From Candidatus Cacconaster caballi (GTDB lineage: Bacteria; Bacteroidota; Bacteroidia; Bacteroidales; UBA932): DNA of 64,000 nt. Numbering within the stretch: the stretch's first letter is position 1; each line of letters opens with the position of its first letter. The stretch lies in contig JAGHST010000016.1 in NCBI GenBank assembly GCA_018065695.1, positions 1 to 64,000 on the forward strand, given 5' to 3'. The translations under genes and the position numbers were made by a program. Shown one piece after another: positions 1 to 7,357 of the stretch. The notes under the pieces are model-generated. The model searched no databases, was not told where the DNA came from, and saw only the letters and a list, made by a program, of their open reading frames with translations.

Positions 1-1491
1 TATATCTCCACTTCGCTGCTGTCCATTCTTGTTGCAGGGGTTCTGCTGAGCGCCGCCGCTTTCGTCTTCACTGATTCCTATGTCAACATGATCTGTTATG
101 ACGATGATGGAGCTGTCGCTCCATACCTGCATACGTATTTCCGGATTGTCGGAAGCGGGACCATCCTTTTCCTGCTCGCACAGTTTGCCTGCGAAGTTGT
201 AAACATCGACGGAAGGCCGTCATTGGGAACACGCGCCATAGTCATTTCAGTTCTGTGCAACATTGTATTTGATATCCTGTTGACTGCGCATCTTGGACTG
301 GGTGTGGCTGGTTCGGCCATAGCAACCCTCATTGCAAATACAGTCACTATCGTTTTTCTGAGTTGCAGCCACATCTTCACAAAGGCTTGTTCTTTCACGA
401 TACGCATCTTCCGTCAATTCTCCGTATCCGCACTGAAAAGCATATTGAAATTGGGCGGAAAGATGTCCCTAACATCCGTATTCTCGGCAATCTTTATATT
501 CATAGCCTACTTCAGCGTTCAGATATGTTGTGATGAAGACGGCCTGTTTGCATTGTCAATAGGAATGATAGTTTTCAATATATGCACAAATCTGGCCATA
601 GGAGTCGGACGCTCTGTTGTCAGTGTAGGCGGTTTTCTGAAGGGTCAGCGCGACTGGAACGGATTCCGGCACATCGTGGCCCGTTCTATCAGAGTAACCC
701 TGGCGATTGGATTTGCCGTTTCAGTTGCAGTGACGTTCTGCGCCCGGCTGCTTGTGCTGACATTTGGTGCCGACACACCCGAAATGGTCGCATTTTGTAC
801 GAATGCGCTGAGGGTTTTCATCTGGATAGTACCTTCCTCGATGCTCGTGACTTTGATGATGTTTATATATCTGGCAATGATGAACCTCAGGCTAATACCT
901 GTGCCTACGATAAGTTTCTCAGTCGCCGAGATTGTTTTTTTACTTGCATGGCCATATCTGATGCCATCGGAAACTTTGTGGTATGCCATCCCCCTTGCAT
1001 CATTGCTGTCTGTCGGCATCATTTACCTAATCAGTGAAATTGTCCGTCACGGCAACAGTACAATAAGCAGACTGACTCATATACCCAAGCATACTACTGA
1101 TGAGGACATAGAGCAGCTCCAACTATCTATCCCCACCAATATGGATGATACGACTGCGGCTCTGAACTCAATCCGGATATTTCTTGAACGACAGAACATA
1201 TCAGATGGACTTGAGAATAAACTGGTGTTGTGTCTGGAAGAGATATTCCTGAATATCAATGAACATTCGGAGTTGAAAGGCAATGGTCACTGCTATGATG
1301 TCATAATCCGTATGGAACGCGATGGGATACTCAGCGTCGTGAAAGATGACGGTCGCCCCTTCAACCCGTTGATTATTGAGGAGGAAAAGCGGGGTCTGGG
1401 ACTAATGATACTCTTGGGTATATGCAAGCACGTTGATTATCAGTATATGTACGGACAGAATTTGCTCTTTTTACAGTTTCCTTATGAATAA
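1..1491 (+). CDS. MATE-family transporter with C-terminal RsbW-like ATPase domain (5' truncated)
   Basis: The reading frame is open to the left edge, so the first membrane helices are missing; 496 residues are visible. The first roughly 350 residues are strongly hydrophobic and look like MatE/polysaccharide-exporter membrane helices. The last roughly 140 residues (from about base 1075) are soluble and resemble a GHKL ATPase of the HATPase_c_2 (RsbW/SpoIIAB) type: an N-box-like EEIFLNINEH, a G1-like DDGRPFNP and a G2-like RGLGLMIL. MATE proteins export drugs or metabolites by Na+ or H+ antiport. The ATPase domain is known from anti-sigma kinases, so a regulatory role is an inference. The downstream HAD gene overlaps by 8 bases, which suggests translational coupling. 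Confidence 0.8.
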   Translation, partial: YISTSLLSILVAGVLLSAAAFVFTDSYVNMICYDDDGAVAPYLHTYFRIVGSGTILFLLAQFACEVVNIDGRPSLGTRAIVISVLCNIVFDILLTAHLGLGVAGSAIATLIANTVTIVFLSCSHIFTKACSFTIRIFRQFSVSALKSILKLGGKMSLTSVFSAIFIFIAYFSVQICCDEDGLFALSIGMIVFNICTNLAIGVGRSVVSVGGFLKGQRDWNGFRHIVARSIRVTLAIGFAVSVAVTFCARLLVLTFGADTPEMVAFCTNALRVFIWIVPSSMLVTLMMFIYLAMMNLRLIPVPTISFSVAEIVFLLAWPYLMPSETLWYAIPLASLLSVGIIYLISEIVRHGNSTISRLTHIPKHTTDEDIEQLQLSIPTNMDDTTAALNSIRIFLERQNISDGLENKLVLCLEEIFLNINEHSELKGNGHCYDVIIRMERDGILSVVKDDGRPFNPLIIEEEKRGLGLMILLGICKHVDYQYMYGQNLLFLQFPYE

Positions 1492-2329
1492 TCCGTTTCT
1501 TAAAGCCGCATTCTTCGATATAGACGGAACGTTGGTTCCGTACGACACGCGCCATATCTCGCAAGCCGACTGTAATGCCATTGAAGCCCTGAGCCAGCAA
1601 GGGACACGCATCTTCATTGTCACCGGTCGGCATATCTGCGACATCGATAATATCCCATTCCCCGTGAACGGTGCAGTTTGCGGCAATGGGGCTTTTACCT
1701 ATGTCGTAAATGACGGATGTGCGCATTTTTTCGAGAGAGACAGATTTGTTTTGATAGACGAACATCCGATTCCTAAGCAACAGGCAATGAAAATCGCGCA
1801 GATAATTGCCGGAAATCAAATACCCTCTGGCGTCATCACACATACAAGGACATTGTTCGGAAATCTGACGCAGAATGTCCTTGAGTTCATCCGCCGAGTC
1901 AATATGCCCACACCGAAGGAGGACGATATCATTAAGGCTGCAATCAATGAGCGCATTCACTCCTTCTGCCCTTTTGTCTCGCCCGAGGAAGAAGAAACCC
2001 TTTTCAAGGATGTCTTACAGGGATTGAACACATCCCGATGGTGTGAAGAATTCTGTGACATAAACGTAAAAGGATTGGACAAAGTGCTGGGGATAAAGAA
2101 GATACTCGGTACTTACCATATCAGTCCTGCCGAAATAATTGCTTTCGGTGACGGCTTCAACGACATCGCAATGCTGAAATTTGCCGGCCTTGGGATAGCG
2201 ATGGGAACGGCAGCAGACGAAGTCAAAAGTGCCGCGGATTATATTACAGCCTCCGCGTGTGACAGTGGTGTCAGCAAGTGGCTGTCTCCCTTATATATTG
2301 CAAGTAGTCATGCAAATGTAGCGGGCTGA
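1484..2329 (+). CDS. Cof-type HAD-IIB family phosphatase
   Basis: This 281-residue protein belongs to the Cof/YbiV-like branch of haloacid dehalogenase phosphatases, which act on sugar phosphates or flavin nucleotides in the cytosol. The N-terminal FFDIDGTLVPYD carries the nucleophile and acid/base aspartates, TGR is motif II, and GDGFNDIAML near the C terminus is motif IV with the Mg-binding aspartates. The cap lies between them. I chose the ATG at 1484 because it places the DxD motif about 10 residues in, as is usual, and overlaps the stop of the MATE gene; a longer frame from 1433 adds an atypical extension. The substrate cannot be read from the sequence. Confidence 0.85.
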   Translation: MNNPFLKAAFFDIDGTLVPYDTRHISQADCNAIEALSQQGTRIFIVTGRHICDIDNIPFPVNGAVCGNGAFTYVVNDGCAHFFERDRFVLIDEHPIPKQQAMKIAQIIAGNQIPSGVITHTRTLFGNLTQNVLEFIRRVNMPTPKEDDIIKAAINERIHSFCPFVSPEEEETLFKDVLQGLNTSRWCEEFCDINVKGLDKVLGIKKILGTYHISPAEIIAFGDGFNDIAMLKFAGLGIAMGTAADEVKSAADYITASACDSGVSKWLSPLYIASSHANVAG

Positions 2330-2332
2330 TAA

Positions 2333-3430
2333 TCAACCAAGATATTCCTTCATCCTCAGTTCAACCCACTTGCCGATATATGGAAGAAAGATGTGCATAA
2401 CCATATCTTCAGGGACAGCGACTATCTGATATCGAGTGAGAGTATGCATAGGCCCGCCATTCTCCAGGGAAGTGCTCATAATCTTCTTCATCCTGTCGAC
2501 ATCAATCAGTCCTTTACACTCCTCTGCCCTGTCAGCCATATTGCAACGACGGGTGATGGAATTCCAGCTGTCTCCATCGGCGGGTGTAGGGAAATGCCAA
2601 CCGTCATTCACATAATGATTCGTGCTTATCATCAGACCTGACGGTGTCATACTATCCCCTCTCCTGACCCCGTTATGGCACCACTCATACGAACGGGCCT
2701 CATTCTTGTCCGCAACACCGACAGTGGCGGAAAGTGCGCTCTGCGTGTTTCTGAAGAATGAGTCCGCATCATCAAGACTTGCGGCCGACAGGAGCATATT
2801 GAAAAGGCCGGTTGTACTTGGACACAAATCCCAATGGATTTCAGCTCCGGCAGAAGGCATTCCATTGTTGAACTCTACGAACAGACCTTTGGCATTCATT
2901 CCATTGACGCAGTACAGTTCGCCTGCGTAGCCGACCGTTGCCAGGGCGATACCACCGTCCGGGTGATATACCGTCACCACAATTTCCCTGTCAATCTCCC
3001 GATAGCTTTCCGCATCGTAATTCCGTCCGAAAACCAGTTTTCCCGTACCGTAGGCACCCCACACTGCCATAGCGGAGCACAGAAAAACTCCTTCCACATA
3101 CTCAACCGCATTGCAGAGCTTGACCTGTTCCAGACTCAGTGCGGAAGTTTCGCAGACTCCGTCCAGATAATCTTTCAGAAAGGGCGGATAATTGGCATAG
3201 AGTTTATCTGAGATATCGGCAGCAGACTCTGCCTTGGCAGGGTCGGAGCCAATCTTGCCGTAGAGATAGCCCAAAACGGCTTTCATCTGTTCCGCTGCCA
3301 GAATTCCATACTGACGCCCCATCTGATGCCAGTTGCCGTGAAGATCTATGACTTTGATTCCGTCAACATTGAAAGCGCGTCCTTCACCATCGCTTTCATC
3401 AGTATTCGATATGCTTGACAAGATAGACAT
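2333..3430 (-). CDS. C45-family Ntn-hydrolase (acyltransferase/amidase-like)
   Basis: The 365-residue protein matches the C45 family, related to acyl-CoA:6-aminopenicillanate acyltransferase and choloylglycine hydrolase. It carries LCSAMAVWG, in which the Cys is the expected autoprocessing nucleophile, followed by LVFGRNYD, the usual Arg/Asn/Asp block. In these Ntn-hydrolases the chain is cleaved before the Cys and the new N terminus attacks an amide. I see no signal peptide, so it is probably cytosolic. The start at 3430 is an ATG about 60 bases downstream of a TATCTTTAC box. It is convergent with the HAD gene, with 3 bases between. The substrate is unknown; acyl-amides or conjugated bile-acid-like compounds are possible by family only. 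Confidence 0.75.
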   Translation of the reverse strand: MSILSSISNTDESDGEGRAFNVDGIKVIDLHGNWHQMGRQYGILAAEQMKAVLGYLYGKIGSDPAKAESAADISDKLYANYPPFLKDYLDGVCETSALSLEQVKLCNAVEYVEGVFLCSAMAVWGAYGTGKLVFGRNYDAESYREIDREIVVTVYHPDGGIALATVGYAGELYCVNGMNAKGLFVEFNNGMPSAGAEIHWDLCPSTTGLFNMLLSAASLDDADSFFRNTQSALSATVGVADKNEARSYEWCHNGVRRGDSMTPSGLMISTNHYVNDGWHFPTPADGDSWNSITRRCNMADRAEECKGLIDVDRMKKIMSTSLENGGPMHTLTRYQIVAVPEDMVMHIFLPYIGKWVELRMKEYLG

Positions 3431-3490
3431 TGGACTGAAAACACATAAAAACCGGCCAGGAAGAACAATTCCTTCGAGCGGTTATTTTTT

Positions 3491-3499
3491 GTAAAGATA
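3491..3499 (-). promoter_or_regulatory. -7 promoter box for the C45 hydrolase
   Basis: On the minus strand the sequence reads TATCTTTAC, one base off the Bacteroidota consensus TAnnTTTGC, and lies about 60 bases upstream of the hydrolase start. No clear -33 TTTG is seen at the usual distance. Confidence 0.5.
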
Positions 3500-3639
3500 C
3501 GTCATTATTCCGATATCAGGACATAATTATTGGTAAGAATTGCAATGTAACCTTTTACAGCGACTATCCGGTATCACCCGATATCAGTATGCCTCATACA
3601 TTCTATGCGGCAGTCACCAGGACGGATGAATTTCTGGGG

Positions 3640-3728
3640 CCTGCGGCCGGAGTGGAATCTTCTCCCGACTTGCAGCAAACGGTGAGACTTCATTCCGGAA
3701 CACAAATTCCAAGGCGGGAGAAGTTACG
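3640..3728. repeat. 89-bp structured intergenic repeat, copy 1
   Basis: This copy is matched by a second one exactly 120 bases downstream, with 4 differences in 89 positions. The first half can fold into an imperfect hairpin: bases 3647-3656 (CCGGAGTGGA) pair with 3689-3698 with two G-T wobbles, and the helix continues weakly inward. A competing hairpin joins CTTCTCCCG (3658-3666) to CGGGAGAAG (3715-3723). The layout resembles REP/BIME-type intergenic elements. No coding function is evident. Confidence 0.75.
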
Positions 3729-3759
3729 CTTCCGGGCGCATTTCCCCGGAAGGGGCTTG

Positions 3760-3848
3760 CCTGCGGCCGGAGTGGAATCTTCTCCCGACCTGCAGCAAAC
3801 GACGAGACTTCATTCCGGAACACGAATTCCAAGGCGGGAGAAGTTACG
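3760..3848. repeat. 89-bp structured intergenic repeat, copy 2
   Basis: This is the second copy of the repeat at 3640-3728. Differences fall at 3790, 3802, 3803 and 3824. The G-to-A change at 3802 turns a T-G wobble of the predicted hairpin into a T-A pair, so it is structure-compatible. The 31 bases between the copies are not part of the repeat. Transcription from tRNA-Lys would be stopped just to the right, at 3875-3899. Confidence 0.75.
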
Positions 3849-3865
3849 GGCCGTGAGCGTTGTAT

Positions 3866-3899
3866 AAAAAAAAATAAGTCGCTGATATTCAGCGACTTA
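3866..3899 (-). terminator. Rho-independent terminator of tRNA-Lys
   Basis: A perfect 11-base-pair inverted repeat, TAAGTCGCTGA and TCAGCGACTTA, spans 3875-3899 with a 3-base loop. On the minus strand it is followed by a run of T (plus-strand A at 3866-3874). It lies five bases past the 3' end of the tRNA. Confidence 0.9.
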
Positions 3900-3903
3900 C
3901 CTG

Positions 3904-3976
3904 TGCTCCCTCAGGGGCTCGAACCCTGGACCCCAACATTAAGAGTGTCGTGCTCTACCAACTGAGCTAAGGAAGC
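3904..3976 (-). tRNA. tRNA-Lys (CTT)
   Basis: The 73-base sequence folds as a cloverleaf. The acceptor GCTTCCT pairs with AGGGAGC with one G-T pair, the D arm is GCTC/GAGC, and the anticodon stem is CGACA/TGTTG around the loop CTCTTAA, giving anticodon CTT. The T arm is CAGGG/CCCTG with TTCGAGC. The discriminator is A and the CCA end is not encoded. Confidence 0.95.
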
Positions 3977-3997
3977 ATTCCCTTACTTTTTGGGACT

Positions 3998-4006
3998 GCA
4001 AAAATA
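3998..4006 (-). promoter_or_regulatory. -7 promoter box of tRNA-Lys
   Basis: The minus strand reads TATTTTTGC, a full match to TAnnTTTGC, 21 bases upstream of the tRNA. A weaker copy, AATTTTTGC, lies at 4025-4033. Confidence 0.6.
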
Positions 4007-4088
4007 GATATTATTTTTTGTATTGCAAAAATTATTTAAAAAATTAGAGTGATGCTCCCGGGATGCGGTATAGGCGCCGTCAGTGCCA

Positions 4089-4134
4089 GTAGCGCTACCC
4101 GCCCGCGCTGCCCGCGGCGCGGGGCCGGCGCTAC
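4089..4134 (-). other. GC-rich hairpin across the galK stop codon
   Basis: GTAGCGC (4089-4095) pairs with GCGCTAC (4128-4134), and a nested CCCGCG/CGCGGG pair lies at 4102-4107 and 4118-4123. The structure contains the galK stop codon at 4131-4133. No T-run follows directly on the minus strand, so it is not a typical intrinsic terminator; it may stabilise the 3' end of the message. Confidence 0.45.
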
Positions 4135-5273
4135 AGCCGCCGTGCTCCGTCGGAGATGACCACGTCATATATTTTAGGAGTGTGGCCGAAGGTGTCGGCG
4201 AATTGCTTTTTCGCACGGGCAAGGAAAGAGTCATAGAGATCTTCCTTCACCAGATTGATTGTGCATCCGCCGAAACCGCCTCCCATCACGCGGCAGCCGG
4301 TAACATCCATCCTGCGGGCAAGCTTTGCAAGGAAATCGAGCTCCGGGCAACTTACCTCGTAGAGTCTGCTCAAACCGAAATGTGTCTGGTACATCATCTC
4401 ACCGACGGTTTCGTAGTCGTCTCTTTCGAGAGCGTCGCAGACGTCAAGCACGCGCTGAACCTCTCCGATGACATATTCCGCCCTGAGGAAATCCTCCTGA
4501 GGAATTTCGTGGCGCACTTCATCGAGCCACAGACGGTTGGCATCGCTCAGGAAGGAGACTTCAGGGTGGTTCTTCCTTATTGCAGCAGCAGCGTTTTCGC
4601 AGGATGCCCGGCGGCGGTTATAGGCCGAAGAGGCGAGCTCGTGCTTTACGCAGGTGTCCAGCAGGACAATCCTGTAGCCTTTGGGGTTGAACGGAAAGTA
4701 TTTGTATTCCAATGTCTTGCAGTTGAGACGAATAAGACATCCGCTACGGCCGAAGCATGATGCGAATTGATCCATTATTCCGCATTTGACTCCGCAATAG
4801 TTGTGTTCGGTCATCTGCCCGATCCGGGCGAGAGTGAAGCTGTCGAAGCCGCAGAGGAAGAGTTCGTTCAGCGCGAATGCAAAAGTGCTTTCAAGTGCGG
4901 CGGAAGAGGAGAGACCGGCGCCCAGAGGTACGTCGCCGGCAAAGACTGCATCGAAACCCCGGACAGGAGCACCGCGCTTGATCATCTCGCGGCAGACGCC
5001 GAAGACATATCTGGCCCAGGATTGAGAAGGAATATCTTCCTCATTGAGACCGAACTCTGCGAAATCGTTGAAATCCAGCGAGAATACACGCACCCGGTCC
5101 GAACCGTTTATGCGGATTTCGGCGGTGATGCCCTTGTCGATTGCGCCCGGAAAAACATATCCGCCATTATAGTCCGTGTGTTCACCGATGAGATTGATGC
5201 GTCCTGCAGATGAGAACTGAGTCCCGCTTGAGCCGAAGAGGGAGATGAATTTTTCGTGTATTCTTGTTTGCAT
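4131..5273 (-). CDS. galK: Galactokinase
   Basis: GalK phosphorylates alpha-D-galactose at C1 with ATP, the entry step of the Leloir pathway, in the cytosol. The 380-residue length is typical. The GHMP-family signatures are clear: GRINLIGEHTDYNGG at about residue 25 (galactose binding), GAGLSSSAALE (ATP-binding loop), and MGGGFGGCTINLV near the C terminus. The start at 5273 is an ATG. No other Leloir gene (galT, galE, galM) lies in the window, so it appears to stand alone. A GC-rich hairpin spans its stop codon. Confidence 0.95.
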   Translation of the reverse strand: MQTRIHEKFISLFGSSGTQFSSAGRINLIGEHTDYNGGYVFPGAIDKGITAEIRINGSDRVRVFSLDFNDFAEFGLNEEDIPSQSWARYVFGVCREMIKRGAPVRGFDAVFAGDVPLGAGLSSSAALESTFAFALNELFLCGFDSFTLARIGQMTEHNYCGVKCGIMDQFASCFGRSGCLIRLNCKTLEYKYFPFNPKGYRIVLLDTCVKHELASSAYNRRRASCENAAAAIRKNHPEVSFLSDANRLWLDEVRHEIPQEDFLRAEYVIGEVQRVLDVCDALERDDYETVGEMMYQTHFGLSRLYEVSCPELDFLAKLARRMDVTGCRVMGGGFGGCTINLVKEDLYDSFLARAKKQFADTFGHTPKIYDVVISDGARRL

Positions 5274-5284
5274 GGCAATAAACA

Positions 5285-5304
5285 GTAAATATATTTCGAA
5301 ATTA
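5285..5304 (-). promoter_or_regulatory. Candidate -7 boxes for galK
   Basis: Two overlapping-range candidates lie on the minus strand: TATATTTAC (5285-5293) and TAATTTCGA (5296-5304). Either leaves a very short leader before the galK ATG at 5273. I cannot decide between them. Confidence 0.35.
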
Positions 5305-5341
5305 CAAAAAAAAGATGGCTACATCAAATCAACCGAATAAT

Positions 5342-5350
5342 TATCTTTGC
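5342..5350 (+). promoter_or_regulatory. -7 promoter box upstream of the 37-residue ORF
   Basis: TATCTTTGC matches TAnnTTTGC exactly and sits 16 bases before the ATG at 5367. Confidence 0.55.
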
Positions 5351-5366
5351 AGCGAAGTTGTCGGAT

Positions 5367-5480
5367 ATGCAATATTTCGGTGAAATAATCTCTCTTGCGG
5401 TAGCCGTTTTCTGGACAGCCACGGCCCTTTTCGGAACACTCGTGACAGTCGCCGGCGTGGCAATGTTCTTCCTCCTGTAG
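5367..5480 (+). CDS. Small hydrophobic membrane protein, 37 residues
   Basis: The short frame starts with MQYFGEIISL and continues as an almost unbroken hydrophobic stretch to the stop TAG. It would form one transmembrane helix, with nearly no charged residues beyond Glu6. I do not recognise a family. Support comes from a perfect TATCTTTGC box 16 bases upstream of the ATG and from the otherwise empty space between galK and the GNAT gene. The GNAT gene has its own box further on, so the first box is best explained by this ORF or by a small RNA. It could be chance. Confidence 0.45.
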   Translation: MQYFGEIISLAVAVFWTATALFGTLVTVAGVAMFFLL

Positions 5481-5506
5481 AGGATTGCATCGTGAATCTT
5501 TTTTAT

Positions 5507-5515
5507 TAACTTCGC
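5507..5515 (+). promoter_or_regulatory. -7 promoter box for the GNAT gene
   Basis: TAACTTCGC, one base off TAnnTTTGC, lies 22 bases before the ATG at 5538. Confidence 0.5.
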
Positions 5516-5537
5516 ATCGAACAATACAAAATCTGAT

Positions 5538-5999
5538 ATGAGCTGGAAAATAGAAAAAGGAACTAAGGCGGATGCCGGGACTATCGCGGCATTCCAGATA
5601 GATATGGCCCTTGAATCCGAAGGAACCGTACTGGACAGAGAACTCATTCTGAAAGGAGTGACCTCCGGATTGTCAGATCCGGGCAAGGGAACGTATTATC
5701 TGCTCAGAACCGATTCCGGACAGACCGTAGGAAGCCTGCTGGTGACAAAGGAGTGGAGCGATTGGAACAACTGCTGGTATTGGTGGATTCAAAGCGTTTT
5801 CATCAGCCGGGAGTACCGCAGACAGGGTGCATTCTCGTATTTTTATGAAACCGTGCGCCGCTATGCACTGGAGGAAGGGGCCGCCAGCCTCAGACTCTAT
5901 GTCGACCGCAACAACATAAAGGCTCAGAAATGTTATCAGAAAGTGGGAATGGACGAATGCCATTACCTGATGTATGAAGAACCTTTGAAAGCAGAATAA
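5538..5999 (+). CDS. GNAT-family N-acetyltransferase
   Basis: The 153-residue protein has the GNAT fold. The stretch QSVFISREYRRQGAFSYF is motif A, with the R-x-x-G-x-x/A acetyl-CoA pyrophosphate loop, and VDRNNIKAQKCYQKVGM is motif B, with the Asn and the Tyr typical of the family. Such enzymes move an acetyl group from acetyl-CoA to an amine; the acceptor cannot be predicted. The secreted metallophosphoesterase follows 14 bases downstream, so the two may share a transcript. Confidence 0.88.
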   Translation: MSWKIEKGTKADAGTIAAFQIDMALESEGTVLDRELILKGVTSGLSDPGKGTYYLLRTDSGQTVGSLLVTKEWSDWNNCWYWWIQSVFISREYRRQGAFSYFYETVRRYALEEGAASLRLYVDRNNIKAQKCYQKVGMDECHYLMYEEPLKAE

Positions 6000-6013
6000 A
6001 AAACTACGCAGTA

Positions 6014-7333
6014 ATGAAACATCTGACAGCTACAGCAGCATTCCTTCTGGCGTTTACCGCCGCAACCTTCGGACAGAATGTCTTCAGCATTTCCACCGGC
6101 CCCGGGGAAAACGCTTCCACGCAAATGGGAATCAGTTGGGCCACAGGGCTTGACGTACACGACTCATACGTTCTCTATACGGAAGAGTCCGACGCTGACT
6201 GGTCCAGGGCTATAAAAGTGCTGCCGCAGCAACAGGAACTCTGTACTTCTTTTCAGGGCATCCCTTCCAACAGGGCTGACGGAGAAGCTTTCTTCGAAGA
6301 CGCAGTCTTCACCAAATGCGGCGTGATGCTCACCGGACTCCGTCCTGATACGGACTACAAATACACCGTCGTAGATGCTTCGAAAACCGACTCTCCGCTC
6401 AAGAGCAGGGAATATCACTTCCGCACGGCAGGAGCATCAAAGTGGTCTGCCTGCATCATTTCCGACTTTCACAGCTATCCTCCCCTCCCGGGCAGACTCG
6501 TTTCCGCAATGGGTATGATAGACAGAATACAGGAAATCGACCCGTCGCTGGACTTCGTATTCTCTCCAGGAGACGTGGTAGCCTGGGGCGGCAGCTACTC
6601 TTTCTGGCGCCGTCTCTTCGAAGAGCCGAATTTTTCCGAACTGATGTGGGCCCGCGTGAACGGCAATCACGACAACTGGACAAAAACCACGACCCTGACC
6701 GGCAATTTCGACATTCCGCACGATTTTTTCACCTATACGTCTTACTACCCGGCCAACGGCTACAGGGGTGAACTCGGCATATGCTACCATTTCCGCTATG
6801 GCAACACCCTTTTCATCATGCTCAACACCGAAGATATGAGCGACAAGAAAGGTGAGTTTGAAGAAGCCGCCCAATGGGTCCGCAGCGTAGTGGCACAGGC
6901 CCGCGCCGGTGAAGATGCCCCTACGTTCATCGTTGCCTGCATGCACTACGAGTGGTTTGTCGGCACAAATGGCCGCACCTCCCAATACGGCCGCTGGAGC
7001 GAAGTGTTCGACGAGGTGGGAATGGACCTCGCAGTTGCCGGCAACAATCACGTCTATGTAAGGACACAACCTCTCTATAAAGGAGAGAAGACAGACGGAA
7101 AACGTAACGGAACGGTATATATCCAGACCACTGCTTCCGACAACGAAAGAGGACGCTCCTTTGCGGACGAGCCGCTACAGAACGCAGAACTGATAGAAAA
7201 GCGCTGGACGGAAGGCTCCAAATCCGTCAGTGCAATACATATGGAGGTTTCCTCCGACACCATCAGTCTCAAATTGAGGGATCGCGACGGAAACGTAGTG
7301 GACAGTTGCACCGTCCACGCAAAGAAACACTAA
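6014..7333 (+). CDS. Secreted metallophosphoesterase with purple-acid-phosphatase-like N domain
   Basis: The 439-residue protein begins with a signal peptide (MKHLTATAAFLLAFTAATFG), followed by a fibronectin-like purple acid phosphatase N domain (STGPGENASTQMGISW). The calcineurin-like catalytic blocks follow in order: ISDFHSY, SPGDVVAWG, NGNHDN, ACMHYE, and AGNNHVYVRT. The usual GHxH is here GNNHVY, so one of the two terminal metal-site histidines is replaced by Asn. Family members hydrolyse phosphate esters outside the cytoplasm. A paralogue lies at 9534-10727 on the other side of glnN, in the opposite orientation. Confidence 0.85.
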   Translation: MKHLTATAAFLLAFTAATFGQNVFSISTGPGENASTQMGISWATGLDVHDSYVLYTEESDADWSRAIKVLPQQQELCTSFQGIPSNRADGEAFFEDAVFTKCGVMLTGLRPDTDYKYTVVDASKTDSPLKSREYHFRTAGASKWSACIISDFHSYPPLPGRLVSAMGMIDRIQEIDPSLDFVFSPGDVVAWGGSYSFWRRLFEEPNFSELMWARVNGNHDNWTKTTTLTGNFDIPHDFFTYTSYYPANGYRGELGICYHFRYGNTLFIMLNTEDMSDKKGEFEEAAQWVRSVVAQARAGEDAPTFIVACMHYEWFVGTNGRTSQYGRWSEVFDEVGMDLAVAGNNHVYVRTQPLYKGEKTDGKRNGTVYIQTTASDNERGRSFADEPLQNAELIEKRWTEGSKSVSAIHMEVSSDTISLKLRDRDGNVVDSCTVHAKKH

Positions 7334-7357
7334 TATTGATTTGACACTTATCCTGTT

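Larger units (their letters stand above)
3431..3903. other. Gene-poor intergenic stretch with repeats and a terminator
   Basis: No convincing gene lies here. Short open frames run through the repeat pair on both strands, but they arise because the 120-base period is a multiple of three. The stretch holds the C45 promoter box, two copies of an 89-base repeat and the terminator of tRNA-Lys. Confidence 0.7.

Noticed and set aside
3640-3848. CRISPR array
   Set aside because: Only two units of 89 bases with a 31-base spacer and no cas genes in the window.
3589-3867. Open frames on both strands through the repeat pair
   Set aside because: They exist because the repeat period is 120 bases, a multiple of three. 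No codon bias, promoter or family match.
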